From positions 11,547,001 to 11,611,000 of the forward strand of contig OY756972.1 in the NCBI GenBank assembly GCA_963580455.1: DNA of 64,000 nucleotides, in the 5' to 3' direction. Each line of letters starts with the position of its first letter. Position 1 is the first letter of the stretch. The notes under the pieces were generated by a model that saw only the letters and a list, made by a program, of their open reading frames with translations, searched no databases and was not told the origin of the DNA. This DNA is from Euonymus europaeus (lineage: Eukaryota > Streptophyta > Magnoliopsida > Celastrales > Celastraceae). Position numbers and translations under genes: made by a program. Below, in pieces: positions 1 to 12,551 of the stretch.

Positions 1-601
1 TGGAGGAGCTTTTAACGGTTTTGTCCATTTGTCATAGAAAGTTGGTGTTTTAGCATCGAAATAATCTAGGAAGCTTATACTCTTAAAATTTGACATATAA
101 GAACAATAAAAATTGCACACCGAGCAAGTTTTATGGTCCGAAGTTGCTCAACTCTCTCTATGGAGAGGGTTTTAACGGTTTTGTCCGATTGTCATAGAAA
201 GTTGGTGTTTTGGCATCGAAATAATCTAGGAAGCTTATACTCTTAAAATTTGACATATAAGAACAATAAAAATTGTACACCGAGCAACTTTGATGGTCCG
301 AAGTTGCTCAACTCTCTCTATGGAGGAGCTTTTAACGGTTTTATCCATTTGTCATAGAAAGTTGGTGTGTTGGAATCGAAATAATCTTGGAAGCATGTAT
401 TAATAAAATTTTACATAGAAGAACAATAAAAAGTGTACATAAAGGAACTTTGATGGTCCGAAGTTGCTCAACTCTCTCTATGGATGAGCTTTTAACGGTT
501 TTCTCCATTTGTCATAGAATTTGTGTGTTTTGTCATCGAAATAATCTATGAAGATTATACTCATAAAATTTGACATATAAGAACAATAAAAAATGTACAC
601 C

Positions 602-629
602 GAGCAACTTTGATGGTCCGAAGTTGCTC
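602..629. other. 9 bp dyad (potential hairpin or cruciform) in A-type monomers
   Basis: GAGCAACTT at 602-610 and AAGTTGCTC at 621-629 are perfect reverse complements around the 10-base loop TGATGGTCCG. The same dyad recurs once per A or A' monomer, and in the inverted part, for example at 55,126-55,153. B-type monomers keep only AACTT/AAGTT, because GAGCAACTT is replaced by GAAAAACTT or GAGAAACTT. Other variants that weaken it are GAGCAAGTT, GAGCATCTT and GGAACTT. Recurring dyads have been proposed for centromeric satellites that lack CENP-B boxes; a role here is inference. Confidence 0.85.
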
Positions 630-780
630 AACTCTCTCTATAGAGGAGCTTTTAACGGTTTTGTCTATTTGTCATAGAAAGTTGGTGCTTTGGCATCGAA
701 ATAATCTAGGAAGCTTATACTCTTAAAATTTGACATATAAGAACAATAAAAATTGTACACCGAGCAACTTTGATGGTCCG
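621..780 (+). repeat. Reference A-type monomer (160 bp)
   Basis: Representative of the commonest class. It has GTCATAGAAAGTTGG, CATCGAAATAATCTAGG, AAGCTTATACTCTTAAAA, GACATATAAGAACAATAA, then TTGTACACCGAGCAAC ahead of the TGATGGTCCG loop. Against the class consensus this copy has small changes, such as GTGCTTTGG for GTGTTTTGG. A sister class (A') reads CTATGAAGCTTATACTCA and AAGTGTACACCGAGC. The AATAA(A) tract recurs once per monomer. Confidence 0.95.
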
Positions 781-1345
781 AAGTTGCTCAACTCTCTCTA
801 TGGAAGAGCTTTTAACGGTTTTATCCATTTGTCATAGAAAGTTGTTGTGTTGGAATCGAAATAATCTAGGAAGCTTGTATTAATAAAATTTTACATAGAA
901 GAACAATAAAAAGTGTACATAGAAAAACTTTGATGGTCCGAAGTTGCTCAACTCTCTCTATGGAGGAGCTTTTAGCGGTTTTGTCCATTTGTCATAAAAG
1001 TTGGTGTTTTGGCATCGAAATAATCTATGAAGCTTATACTCATAAAATTTGACATATAAGAATAATAAAAAGTGTACACCGAGCAACTTTGATGGTCCGA
1101 AGTTGCTCAACTCTCTCTATGGAGGAGCTTTTAACGGTTTTGTCCATTTGTTATAGAAATTTGATGTTTTGGCATCGAAATAATCTATGAAGCTTATACT
1201 CGTAAAATTTGACATATTAGAAAAATAAAAAGTGTACACCGGGCAACTTTGATGGTCCGAAGTTGCTCAACTCTCTCTATGGAGGAGCTTTTAACGGTTT
1301 TGTCCATTTGTCAAAGAAACTTGGTGTTTTCGAATCGAAATAATC

Positions 1346-1531
1346 TTGGAAGCTTGTATTAATAAAATTTTACATAGAAGAACAATAAAAAGTGTACATA
1401 GAAAAACTTTGATGGTCCGAAGTTGCTCAACTCTCTCTATGGAGGAGCTTTTAGCGGTTTTGTCCATTTGTCATAAAAGTTGGTGTTTTGGCATCGAAAT
1501 AATCTATGAAGCTTATACTCATAAAATTTGA
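1346..1531 (+). repeat. B-type monomer core joined to its 159 bp follower
   Basis: B-type monomers read GGAATCGAAATAATCTTGG, AAGCTTGTATTAATAAAA, TTTTACATAGAAGAAC and GTGTACATAGAAAAAC. The next monomer usually has GTCATAAAAGTTGG instead of GTCATAGAAAGTTGG, one base shorter, or the related GTGTTAAAAGTTGG. The same pairing recurs at about 1,824, 2,303, 2,942, 3,421, 4,859, 5,498, 5,977, 8,534, 9,333, 13,006, 17,639, 25,941, 28,018, 30,894, 34,877, 37,742, 41,089 and 45,393. An uninterrupted reading frame spans each pair, but on this strand it begins at TTG (CTTGGAAGC), so I do not call it a gene. Confidence 0.9.
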
Positions 1532-4500
1532 CATATAAGAACAATAAAAAGTGTACACCGAGCAACTTTGATGGTCCGAAGTTGCTCAACTCTCTCTATG
1601 GAGGAGCTTTTAGCGGTTTTGTCCATTTGTCATAAAAGTTGGTGTTTTGGCATCGAAATAATCTAGGAAGCTTATACTCTTAAAATTTGATGTATAAGAA
1701 CAATAAAAATTGTACACCGAGCAACTTTGATGATCCGAAGATGCTCAACTCTCTCTATGGTAGAGTTTTTAACGGTTTTATCCATTTGTCATAGAAAGTT
1801 GGTGTTTTGGAATCGAAATAATCTTGGAAGCTTGTATTAATAAAATTTTACATAGAAGAAAAGTAAAAAATGTACATAGAGAAACTTTGATGATCCGAAG
1901 TTGCTCAACTCTCTCTATGGAGGAGCTTTTAACGGTTTTGTCCATTTGTGTTAAAAGTTGGTGTTTTGGCATCGAAATAATCTATGAAGCTTATACTCAT
2001 AAAATTTGACATATAAGAACAATAAAAAGTGTACACCGAGCAACTTTGTTAGTCCGAAGTTGCTCAACTCTCTCTATGGAGGAGCTTTTAACGGTTTTGT
2101 CCATTTGTCATAGAAATTTGATGTTTTGGCATCGAAATAATCTATGAAGCTTATACTCGTAAAATTTGACATATTAGAAAAATAAAAAGTGTACACCGGG
2201 CAACTTTGATGGTCCGAAGTTGCTCAACTCTCTCTATGGAAGAGTTTTTAACGGTTTTATCCATTTGTCATAGAAAGTTGTTGTGTTGGAATCGAAATAA
2301 TCTTGGAAGTTTGTATTAATAAAATTTTACATAGAAGAACAATAAAAAGTGTACATAGAAAAACTTTGATGGTCCGAAGTTGCTCAACTCTCTCTATGGA
2401 GGAGCTTTTAGCGGTTTTGTCCATTTGTCATAAAAGTTGGTGTTTTGGCATCGAAATAATCTATGAAGCTTATACTCATAAAATTTGACATATAAGAATA
2501 ATAAAAAGTGTACACCGAGCAACTTTGATGGTCCGAAGTTGCTCAACTCTCTCTATGGAGGAGCTTTTAACGGTTTTGTCCATTTGTCATAGAAATTTGA
2601 TGTTTTGGCATCGAAATAATCTATGAAGCTTATACTCGTAAAATTTGACATATTAGAAAAATAAAAAGTGTACACCGGGCAACTTTGATGGTCCGAAGTT
2701 GCTCAACTCTCTCTATGGAGGAGCTTTTAACGGTTTTGTCCATTTGTCAAAGAAAGTTGGTGTTTTGGCATCGAAATAATCTAGGAAGCTTATACTCTTA
2801 AAATTTGACATATAAGAACAATAAAAATTGTACACCGAGCAACATTGATGGTCCGAAGATGCTCAATTCTCTCTATGGAAGTGCTTTTAACGGTTTTATC
2901 CATTTGTCATAGAAACTTGGTGTTTTGGAATCGAAATAATCTTGGAAGCTTGTATTAATAAAATTTTACATAGAAGAACAATAAAAAGTGTACATAGAAA
3001 AACTTTGATGGTCCGAAGTTGCTCAACTCTCTCTATGGAGGAGCTTTTAGCGGTTTTGTCCATTTGTCATAAAAGTTGGTGTTTTCACATCGAAATAATC
3101 TATGAAGCTTATACTCCTAAAATTTGACATATAAGAACAATAAAAAGTGTACACCGAGCAACTTTGATGGTCCGAAGTTGCTCAACTCTCTCTATGGAGG
3201 AGCTTTTAACGGTTTTGTCCATTTGTCATAGAAATTTGATGTTTTGGCATCGAAATAATATATGAAGCTTATACTCGTAAAATTTGAAATATTAGAAAAA
3301 TAAAAAGTGTACACCGGGCAACTTTGATGGTCCGAAGTTGCTCAACTCTCTCTATGGAGGAGCTTTTAACGGTTTTGTCCATTTGTCAAAGAAACTTGGT
3401 GTTTTGGAATCGAAATAATCTTGGAAGCTTGTATTAATAAAATTTTACATAGAAGAACAATAAAAAGTGTACATAGAAAAACTTTGATCGTCCGAAGTTG
3501 CTCAACTCTCTCTATGGAGGAGCTTTTAGCGGTTTTGTCCATTTGTCATAAAAGTTGGTGTTTTCGCATCGAAATAATCAATGAAGCTTATACTCATAAA
3601 ATTTGACATATAAGAACAATAAAAAGTGTACACCGAGCAACTTTGATGGTCCGAAGTTGCTCAACTCTCTCTATGGAGGAGCTTTTAACGGTTTTGTCCA
3701 TTTGTCATAGAAATTTGGTGTTTTGGCATCGAAATAATCTATGAAGCTTATACTCGTAAAATTTGACATATTAGAAAAATAAAAAGTGTACACCGGGCAA
3801 CTTTGATGGTCCGAAGTTGCTCAACTCTCTCTATGGAGGAGCTTTTAACGGTTTTGCCATTTGTCAAAGAAAGTTGGTGTTTTGGCATCGAAATAATCTA
3901 GGAAGCTTATACTCTTAAAATTTGACATATAAGAGCAATAAAAATTGTACACCGAGCAACATTGATGGTCCGAAGATGCTCAACTCTCTCTATGGAAAAG
4001 TTTTTAACGGTTTTATCCATTTGTCATAGAAACTTGGTGTTTTGGAATCGAAATAATCTTGGAAGCTTGTATTAATAAAATTTTACATAGAAGAACAATA
4101 AAAAGTGTACATAGAAAAACTTTGATGGTCCGAAGTTGCTCAACTCTCTCTATGGAGGAGCTTTTAACGGTTTTGTCCATTTGTCATAGAAAGTTGGTGT
4201 TTTAGCATCGAAATAATCTAGGAAGCTTATACTCTTAAAATTTGACATATAAGAACAATAAAAATTGTACACCGAGCAAGTTTGATGGTCCGAAGTTTCT
4301 CAACTCTCTCTATGGAGGAGCTTTTAACAGTTTTATCCATTTGTCATAGAAAGTTGGTGTGTTGGAATCGAAATAATCTTGGAAGCATGTATTAATAAAA
4401 TTTTACATAGAAGAACAATAAAAAGTGTACATAAAGGAACTTTGATGGTCCGAAGTTGCTCAACTCTCTCTATGGATGAGCTTTTAACGGTTTTCTCCAT

Positions 4501-7500
4501 TTGTCATAGAATTTGTGTGTTTTGTCATCGAAATAATCTATGAAGATTATACTCATAAAATTTGACATATAAGAACAATAAAAAGTGTACACCGAGCAAC
4601 TTTGATGGTCCGAAGTTGCTCAACTCTCTCTATGGAGTAGCTTTTAACGGTTTTGTCCATTTGTCATAGAAAGTTGGTGTTTTGGCATCGAAATAATCTA
4701 GGAAGCTTATACTCTTAAAATTTGATGTATAAGAACAATAAAAATTGTACACCGATCAACATTGATGGTCCGAAGATGCTCAACTCTCTCTATGGTAGAG
4801 TTTTTAACGGTTTTATCCATTTGTCATAGAAAGTTGGTGTTTTGGAATAGAAATAATCTTGGAAGCTTGTATTAATAAAATTTTACATAGAAGAAAAGTA
4901 AAAAATGTACATAGAGAAACTTTGATGATCCGAAGTTGCTCAACTCTCTCTATGGAGGAGCTTTTAACGGTTTTGTCCATTTGTCATAAAAGTTGGTGTT
5001 TTGGCATCGAAATAATCTATGAAGCTTATACTCATAAAATTTGACATATAAGAACAATAAAAAGTGTACACCGAGCAACTTTGTTAGTCCGAAGTTGCTC
5101 AACTCTCTCTATGGAGGAGCTTTTAACGGTTTTGTCCATTTGTCATAGAAAGTTTGTATTTTGGCATCCAAATAATCTATGAAGCTTATACTCGTAAAAT
5201 TTGACATATTCGAAAAATAAAAAGTGTACACGGAGCAACTTTGATGGTCCGAAGTTGCTCAATTCTCTCTATGGATGAGCTTTTAACGATTTTCTCCATT
5301 TTTCATAGAAATTTGGTGTTGTGGCATCGAAATAATCTATGAAGCTTATACTCTTAAAATTTGACATATAAGAACAATAAAAATTGTACACCAAGCAACT
5401 TTGATGGTCCGAAGTTGCTCAACTCTCTCTATGGAAGAGTTTTTAACGGTTTTATCCATTTGTCATAGAAAGTTGTTGTGTTGGAATCGAAATAATCTTG
5501 GAAGCTTGTATTAATAAAATTTTACATAGAAGAACAATAAAAAGTGTACATAGAAAAACTTTGATGGTCCGAAGTTGCTCAACTCTCTCTATGGAGGAGC
5601 TTTTAGCGGTTTTGTCCATTTGTCATAAAAGTTGGTGTTTTGGCATCGAAATAATCTATGAAGCTTATACTCATAAAATTTGACATATAAGAACAATAAA
5701 AAGTGTACACCGAGCAACTTTGATGGTCCGAAGTTGCTCAACTCTCTCTATGGAGGAGCTTTTAACGGTTTTGTCCATTTGTCATAGAAATTTGGTATTT
5801 TGGCATCGAAATAATCTATGAAGCTTATACTCGTAAAATTTGACATATTAGAAAAATAAAAAGTGTACACCGGGCAACTTTGATGGTCCGAAGTTGCTCA
5901 ACTCTCTCTATGGAGGAGCTTTTAACGGTTTTGTCCATTTGTCAAAGAAACTTGGTGTTTTGGAATCGAAATAATCTTGGAAGCTTGTATTAATAAAATT
6001 TTACATAGAAGAACAATAAAAAGTGTACATAGAAAAACTTTGATGGTCCGAAGTTGCTCAACTCTCTCTATGGAGGAGCTTTTAGCGGTTTTGTCCATTT
6101 GTCATAAAAGTTGGTGTTTTCGCATCGAAATAATCTATAAAGCTTATACTCATAAAATTTGACATATAAGAACAATAAAAAGTGTACACCGAGCAACTTT
6201 GATGGTTCGAAGTTGCTCAACTCTCTCTATGGAGGAGCTTTTAACGGTTTTGTCCATTTGTCATAGAAAGTTGGTGTTTTAGCATCGAAATAATCTAGGA
6301 AGCATATACTCTTAAAATTTGACATATAAGAACAATAAAAATTGTACACCGAGCAAGTTTGATGGTCCGAAGTTGCTCAACTCTCTCTATGGAGGAGCTT
6401 TTAACGGTTTTATCCATTTGTCATAGAAAGTTGGTGTGTTGGAATCGAAATAATCTTGGAAGCATGTATTAATAAAATTTTACATAGAAGAACAATAAAA
6501 AGTGTACATAAAGGAACTTTGATGGTCCGAAGTTGCTCAACTCTCTCTATGGATGAGCTTTTAACGGTTTTCTCCATTTGTCATAGAATTTGTGTGTTTT
6601 GTGATCGAAATAATCTATGAAGATTATACTCATAAAATTTGACATATAAGAACAATAAAAAGTGTACACCGAGCAACTTTGATGGTCCGAAGTTGCTCAA
6701 CTCTCTTTATGGAGGAGCTTTTAACGGTTTTGTCCATTTGTCATAGAAAGTTGGTGTTTTGGCATCGAAATAATCTAGGAAGCTTATACTCTTAAAATTT
6801 GATGTATAAGAACAATAAAAATTGTACACCGATCAACATTGATGGTCCGAAGATGCTCAACTCTCTCTATGATAGAGTTTTTAACGGTTTTATCCATTTG
6901 TCATAGAAACTTGGTGTTTTGGAATCGAAATAATCTTGGAAGCTTGTATTAATAAAATTTTACATAGAAGAACAATAAAAAGTGTACATAGAAAAACTTT
7001 GATGATCCGAAATTGCTCAACTCTCTCTATGGGGGAGCTTTTAGCGGTATTTATCCATTTGTCATAAAAGTTGGTGTTTTCGCATCGAAATAATCTATGA
7101 AGCTTATACTCATAAAATTTGACATATAAGAACAATAAAAAGTGTACACCGAGCAACTTTGATGGTTCGAAGTTGCTCAACTCTCTCTATGGAGGAACTT
7201 TTAACGGTTTTGTCCATTTGTCATAGAAAGTTGGTGTTTTGGCATCGAAATAATCTAGGAAGCTTATACTCTTAAAATTTGACATATAAGAACAATAAAA
7301 ATTGTACACCGAGCAACTTTGATGGTCCGAAGTTTCTCAACTCTCTCTATGGAAGAGCATTTAACGGTTTTATCCATTTGTCATAGAAAGTTGGTGTTTT
7401 GGAATCGAAATAATCTTGGAAGCTTGTATTAATAAAATTTTACATAGAAGAACAATAAAAATGTACAGAGAGGAACTTTGATGGTCCGAAGTTGCTCAAC

Positions 7501-8079
7501 TCCCTCTATGGAGAAGCTTTTAGCGGTTTTGTCCATTTGTCATAAAAGTTGGTGTTTTGGCATCGAAATAATCTATGAAGCTTATACTCATAAAATTTGA
7601 CATATAAGAACAATAAAAAGTCTATACCGAGCAACTTTGATGGTCCGAAGTTGCTCAACGCTCTTTATGGAGGAGCTTTTAACGGTTTTGTCCATTTGTC
7701 ATAGAAAGTTGGTGTTTTGGCATCGAAATAATCTAGGAAGCTTATACTCCTAAAATTTGAAATATAAGAACAATAAAAATTGTTCACCGAGCAACTTTAA
7801 TGGTCCGAAGTTGCTCAACTCTCTCTATGGAGGAGCTTTTAACGGTTTTATCCATTTATAATAGAAAGTTGGTGTTTTGGCATCGAAATAATCTAGGAAG
7901 CTTATACTCTTAAAATTTGACATATAAGAACAATAAAAATTGTACACAGAGCAACTTTGATGGTCCGAAGTTGCTCAACTCTTTCTATTGATAAGTTTTT
8001 AACGGTTTTGTCTATTTGTCATAGAAAGTTGGTGCTTTGGCATCGAAATAATCTAGGAAGCTTGTACTCATAAAATTTG

Positions 8080-11000
8080 ACATATAAGAACAATAACAAG
8101 TGTACACCGAGGAACTTTGATGGTCCGAAGTTGCTCAACTCTCTCTATGGAGGAGCTTTTAACGGTTTTGTCCATTTGTCATAGAAATTTGGTGTTTTGG
8201 CATCGAAATAATCTATGAAGCTTATACTCATAAAATTTGACATATAAGAACAATAAAAAGTGTACACCGAGATACTTTGATGGTCCGAAGTTACTCAACT
8301 CTCTCTATGGAGGAGCTTTTAACGGTTTTGTTCATTTGTCATAGAAAGTTGGTGTTTTGGCATCGAAATAATCTAGGAAGCTTATACTCTTAGAATTTGA
8401 CATATAAGAACAATAAAAATTGTACACCGAGCAACTTTGATGGTCCGAAGTTGGTCAACTCTCTCTATGGTAGTGCTTTTAACGGTTTTATCCATTTGTC
8501 ATAGAAAGTTGGTGTTTTGGAATCGAAATAATCTTGGAAGCTGGTATTAATAAAATTTTACATAGAAGAAAAGTAAAAAATGTACATAGAGAAACATTGA
8601 TGATCCGAAGTTGCTCAACTCTCTCTATGGAGGAGATTTTAACGGTTTTGTCCATTTGTGTTAAAAGTTGGTGTTTTGGCATCGAAATAATCTATGAAGC
8701 TTATACTCATAAAATTTGACATATAAGAACAATAAAAAGTGTACACCGAGCAACTTTGTTAGTCCGAAGTTGCTCAACTCTCTCTATGGAGGAGCTTTTA
8801 ACGGTTTTGTCCATTTGTCATAGAAAGTTGGTATTTTGGCATCCAAATAATCTATGAAGCTTATACTCGTAAAATTTGACATATTAGAAAAATAAAAAGT
8901 GTACACGGAGCAACTTTGATGGTCCGAAGTTGCTCAATTCTCTCTATGGATGAGCTTTTAATGATTTTCTCCATTTGTTATAGAAATTTGGTGTTGTGGC
9001 ATCGAAATAATCTATGAATCCTATACTCATAAAACTTGACATATAAAAACAATAAAAAATGTAAATCGAGCAACTTTGATGGTCCGAAGTTGCTCAACTC
9101 TATCTATTGAGAAGTTTTTAACGGTTTTGTCTATTTGTCATAGAAAGTTGGTGCTTTGGCATCGAAATAATCTAGGAAGCTTATACTCTTAAAATTTGAC
9201 ATATAAGAACAATAAAAATTGTACACCGAGCAACATTGATGGTCCGAATATGCTCAACTCTTTCTATGGAAGAGCTTTTAACGGTTTTATCCATTTGTCA
9301 TAGAAACTTGGTGTTTTGGAATCGAAATAATCTTGGAAGCTTGTATTAATAAAATTTTACATAGAAGAACAATAAAAAGTGTACATAGAAAAACATTAAT
9401 GGTCCGAAGTTGCTCAACTCTCTCTATGGAGGAGCTTTTAGCGGTTTTGTCCATTTGTGTTAAAAGTTGGTGTTTTGGCATCGAAATAATCTATGAAGCT
9501 TATACTCATAAAATTTGACATATAAGAACAATAAAAAGTGTACACCGAGCAACTTCGTTAGTCCGAAGTTGCTCAACTCTCTCTATGGAGGAGCTTTTAA
9601 CGGTTTTGTCCATTTGTCATAGAAAGTTGGTATTTTGGCATCCAAATAATCTATGAAGCTTATACTCGTAAAATTTGACATATTAGAAAAATAAAAAGTG
9701 TACACGGAGCAACTTTGATGGTCCGAAGTTGCTCAATCCTCTCTATGGATGAGCTTTTAATGATTTTCTCCATTTGTTATAGAAATTTGGTGTTGTGGCA
9801 TCGAAATAATCTATGAATCCTATACTCATAAAACTTGACATATAAGAACAATAAAAAATGTAAATCGAGCAACTTTGATGGTCCGAAGTCGCTCAACTCT
9901 CTCTATTGAGAAGTTTTTAACGGTTTTGTCTATTTGTCATAGAAAGTTGGTGTTTTAGCATCGAAATAATCTAGGAAGCTTATACTCTTAAAATTTGACA
10001 TATAAGAACAATAAAAATTGTACACCGAGCAAGTTTGATGGTCCGAAGTTGCTCAACTCTCTCTATGGAGAAGGTTTTAACGGTTTTGTCCGATTGTCAT
10101 AGAATTTGTGTGTTTTGTCATCGAAATAATCTAGGAAGCTTATACTCTTAAAATTTGACATATAAGAACAATAAAAATTGTACACCGAGCATCTTTGATG
10201 GTTCGAAGTTGCTCAACTCTCTCTATGGAGGAGCTTTTAACGGTTTTGTCCATTTGTCATAGAAAGTTGATGTTTTGGCATCGAAATAATCTAGGAAGCT
10301 TATACTCTTAAAATTTGACATATAAGAACAATAAAAATTGTACACCGAGCAACTTTGATGGTCCGAAGTTTCTCAACTCTCTCTATGGAAGAGCATTTAA
10401 CGGTGTTATCCATTTGTCATAGAAACTTGGTGTTTTGGAATCGAAATAATCTTGGAAGCTTGTATTAATAAAATTTTACATAGAAGAATAATAAAAATGT
10501 ACAGAGAGGAACTTTGATGGTCCGAAGTTGCTCAACTCCCTCTATGGAGGAGCTTTTAGCGATTTGTGCATTTGTCATAAAAGTTGGTGTTTTGTCATCG
10601 AAATAATCTATGAAGCTTATACTCATAAAATTTGACATATAAGAACAATAAAAAGTGTATACCGAGCAACTTTGATGGTCCGAAGTTGCTCAACGCTCTT
10701 TATGGAGGAGCTTTTAACGGTTTTGTCCATTTGTCATAGAAAGTTGGTGTTTTGGCATCGAAATAATCTAGGAAGCTTATACTCCTAAAATTTGAAATAT
10801 AAGAACAATAAAAATTGTTCACCGAGCAACTTTAATGGTCCGAAGTTGCTCAACTCTCTCTATGGAGGAGCTTTTAACGGTTTTATCCATTTATAATAGA
10901 AAGTTGGTGTTTTGGCATCGAAATAATCTATGAAGCTTATACTCTTAAAATTTGACATATAAGAACAATAAAAATTGTACACAGAGCAACTTTGATGGTC

Positions 11001-12551
11001 CGAAGTTGCTCAACTCTCTCTATTGAGAAGTTTTTAACGGTTTTGTCTATTTGTCATTGAAAGTTGGTACTTTGGCATCGAAATAATCTAGGAAGCTTGT
11101 ACTCTTAAAATTTGACATATAAAAACAATAAAAATTGTACACCGAGCAACTTTGATGATCCGAAGTTGCTCAACTCTCTCTATGGAGGAGCTTTTAACGG
11201 TTTTATCCATTTGTCATAGAAAGTTGTTGTGTTGGAATCGAAATAATCTTGGAAGCTTGTATTAATAAAATTTAACATAGAAGAACAATAAAAAGTGTAC
11301 ATAGAAAAACTTTGATGGTCCGAAGTTGCTCAACTCTCTCTATGGAGGAGCTTTTAGCGGTTTTGTCCATTTGTCATAAAAGTTGGTGTTTTCGCATCGA
11401 AATAATCTATGAAGCTTATACTCATAAAATTTGACATATAAGAACAATAAAAATTGTACACCGAGCAACTTTGATGGTTCGAAGTTGCTCAACTCTCTCT
11501 ATGGAGGAGCTTTTAACGGTTTTGTCCATTTGTCAAAGAACGTTGGTGTTTTAGCATCGAAATAATCTAGGAAGCTTATACTCTTAAAATTTGACATATA
11601 AGAACAATAAAAATTGTACACAGAGCAACTTTGGTGGTCCGACGTTGCTCAACTCTCTCTATTGAGAAGTTTTTAATGGTTTTGCCTATTTGTCATAGAA
11701 AGTTGGTACTTTGGCATCGAAATAATCTTGGAAGATTGTACTCTTAAAATTTGACATATAAGAACAATAAAAATTGTACACCGAGCAAGTTTGATGGTCC
11801 GAAGTTGCTCAACTCTCTCTATGGAGAAGGTTTTAACGGTTTTGTCCGATTGTCATAGAATTTGTGTGTTTTGACATCGAAATAATCTAGGAAGCTTAAA
11901 CTCTTAAAATTTGACATATAAGAACAATAAAAATTGTACACCGAGCATCTTTGATGGTCCGAAGTTGCTCAACTCTCTCTATGGAGGAGCTTTTAACGGT
12001 TTTGTCCATTTGTCATAGAAAGTTGGTGTTTTGGCATCGAAATAATCTAGGAAGCTTATACTCTTAAAATTTGACATATAAGAACAATAAAAATTGTACA
12101 CCGAGCAACTTTGATGGTCCGAAGTTTCTCAACTCTCTCTATGGAAGAGCATTTAACGGTTTTATCCATTTGTCATAGAAAGTTGGTGTTTTGAAATCGA
12201 AATAATCTTGGAAGCTTGTATTAATAAAATTTTTCATAGAAGAACAATAAAAATGTACAGAGAGGAACTTTGATGGTCCGAAGTTGCTCAACTCCCTCTA
12301 TGGAGGAGCTTTTAGCGGTTTTGTCCATTTGTCATAAAAGTTGATGTTTTGGCATCGAAATAATCTATGAAGCTTATACTCATAAAATTTGACATATAAG
12401 AACAATAAAAAGTGTATACCGAGCAACTTTGATGGTCCGAAGTTGCTCAACTCTCTCTATGGATGAGCTTTTAACGGTTTTGTCCATTTGTCATAGAAAT
12501 TTGGTGTTTTGGCATCGAAATAATCTATGAAGCTTATACTCATAAAATTTG
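8080..12551 (+). repeat. Large HOR copy 1 (4,472 bp, 28 monomers)
   Basis: First of three long units. Rare markers recur at a constant offset of 4,472 bp in the next unit: TTTTGTTCATTTGTC (8,331 and 12,803), AGCTGGTATTAATAAAA (8,540s and 13,010s), GAATATGCTCAAC, and the CTATGAATCCTATACTC monomer. The left boundary is approximate; it is placed where similarity to copy 2 becomes continuous, near the AACAATAACAAGTG variant. Confidence 0.85.

Larger units (their letters stand above)
1..8080 (+). repeat. Patchwork of 3-mer and 4-mer HOR modules
   Basis: B-type monomers recur at spacings of 478-479 bp (three monomers) and 639 bp (four monomers): 1,346, 1,824, 2,303, 2,942, 3,421, then 4,859, 5,498 and 5,977. 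No single long unit holds across the region. The stretch from about 4,140 to 4,880 matches about 6,217 to 6,957 at an offset of 2,077 bp; both carry GAAGCATGTATTAATAAAA followed by ACATAAAGGAAC. That marker also appears near 391. About 7,200-7,980 resembles about 10,235-11,015 at an offset of 3,035 bp. Confidence 0.8.

Noticed and set aside
602..629. Dyad as a rho-independent terminator
   Set aside because: No T-run follows either arm, and the setting is a eukaryote-like satellite.
1346..1531. Repeated 61-codon open frame on the + strand, in some 30 near-identical places (reversed in the inverted block)
   Set aside because: It starts at TTG (CTTGGAAGC), not ATG, and exists only where a B monomer is followed by the one-base-shorter monomer. 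Its recurrence follows the satellite period. No promoter, domain or codon-position pattern of substitution is seen.
1778..1972. 64-codon frame on the - strand starting ATGCCAAAACACC, seen also near 8.5, 13.0, 17.6, 21.6, 25.9 and 28.0 kb
   Set aside because: It does have an ATG, but it lies wholly in satellite monomers, overlaps the + strand frame, and is kept only by HOR copying.
6890..7180. Longest open frame, 96 codons on the - strand (also at 41,842-42,132)
   Set aside because: It begins with TTG inside the GGTTCGAAGTTGCTC segment and simply reads through two monomers whose one-base indels keep the frame. The 78-codon frames near 46.5, 48.0, 49.4, 50.8 and 52.6 kb are its 9-mer copies.
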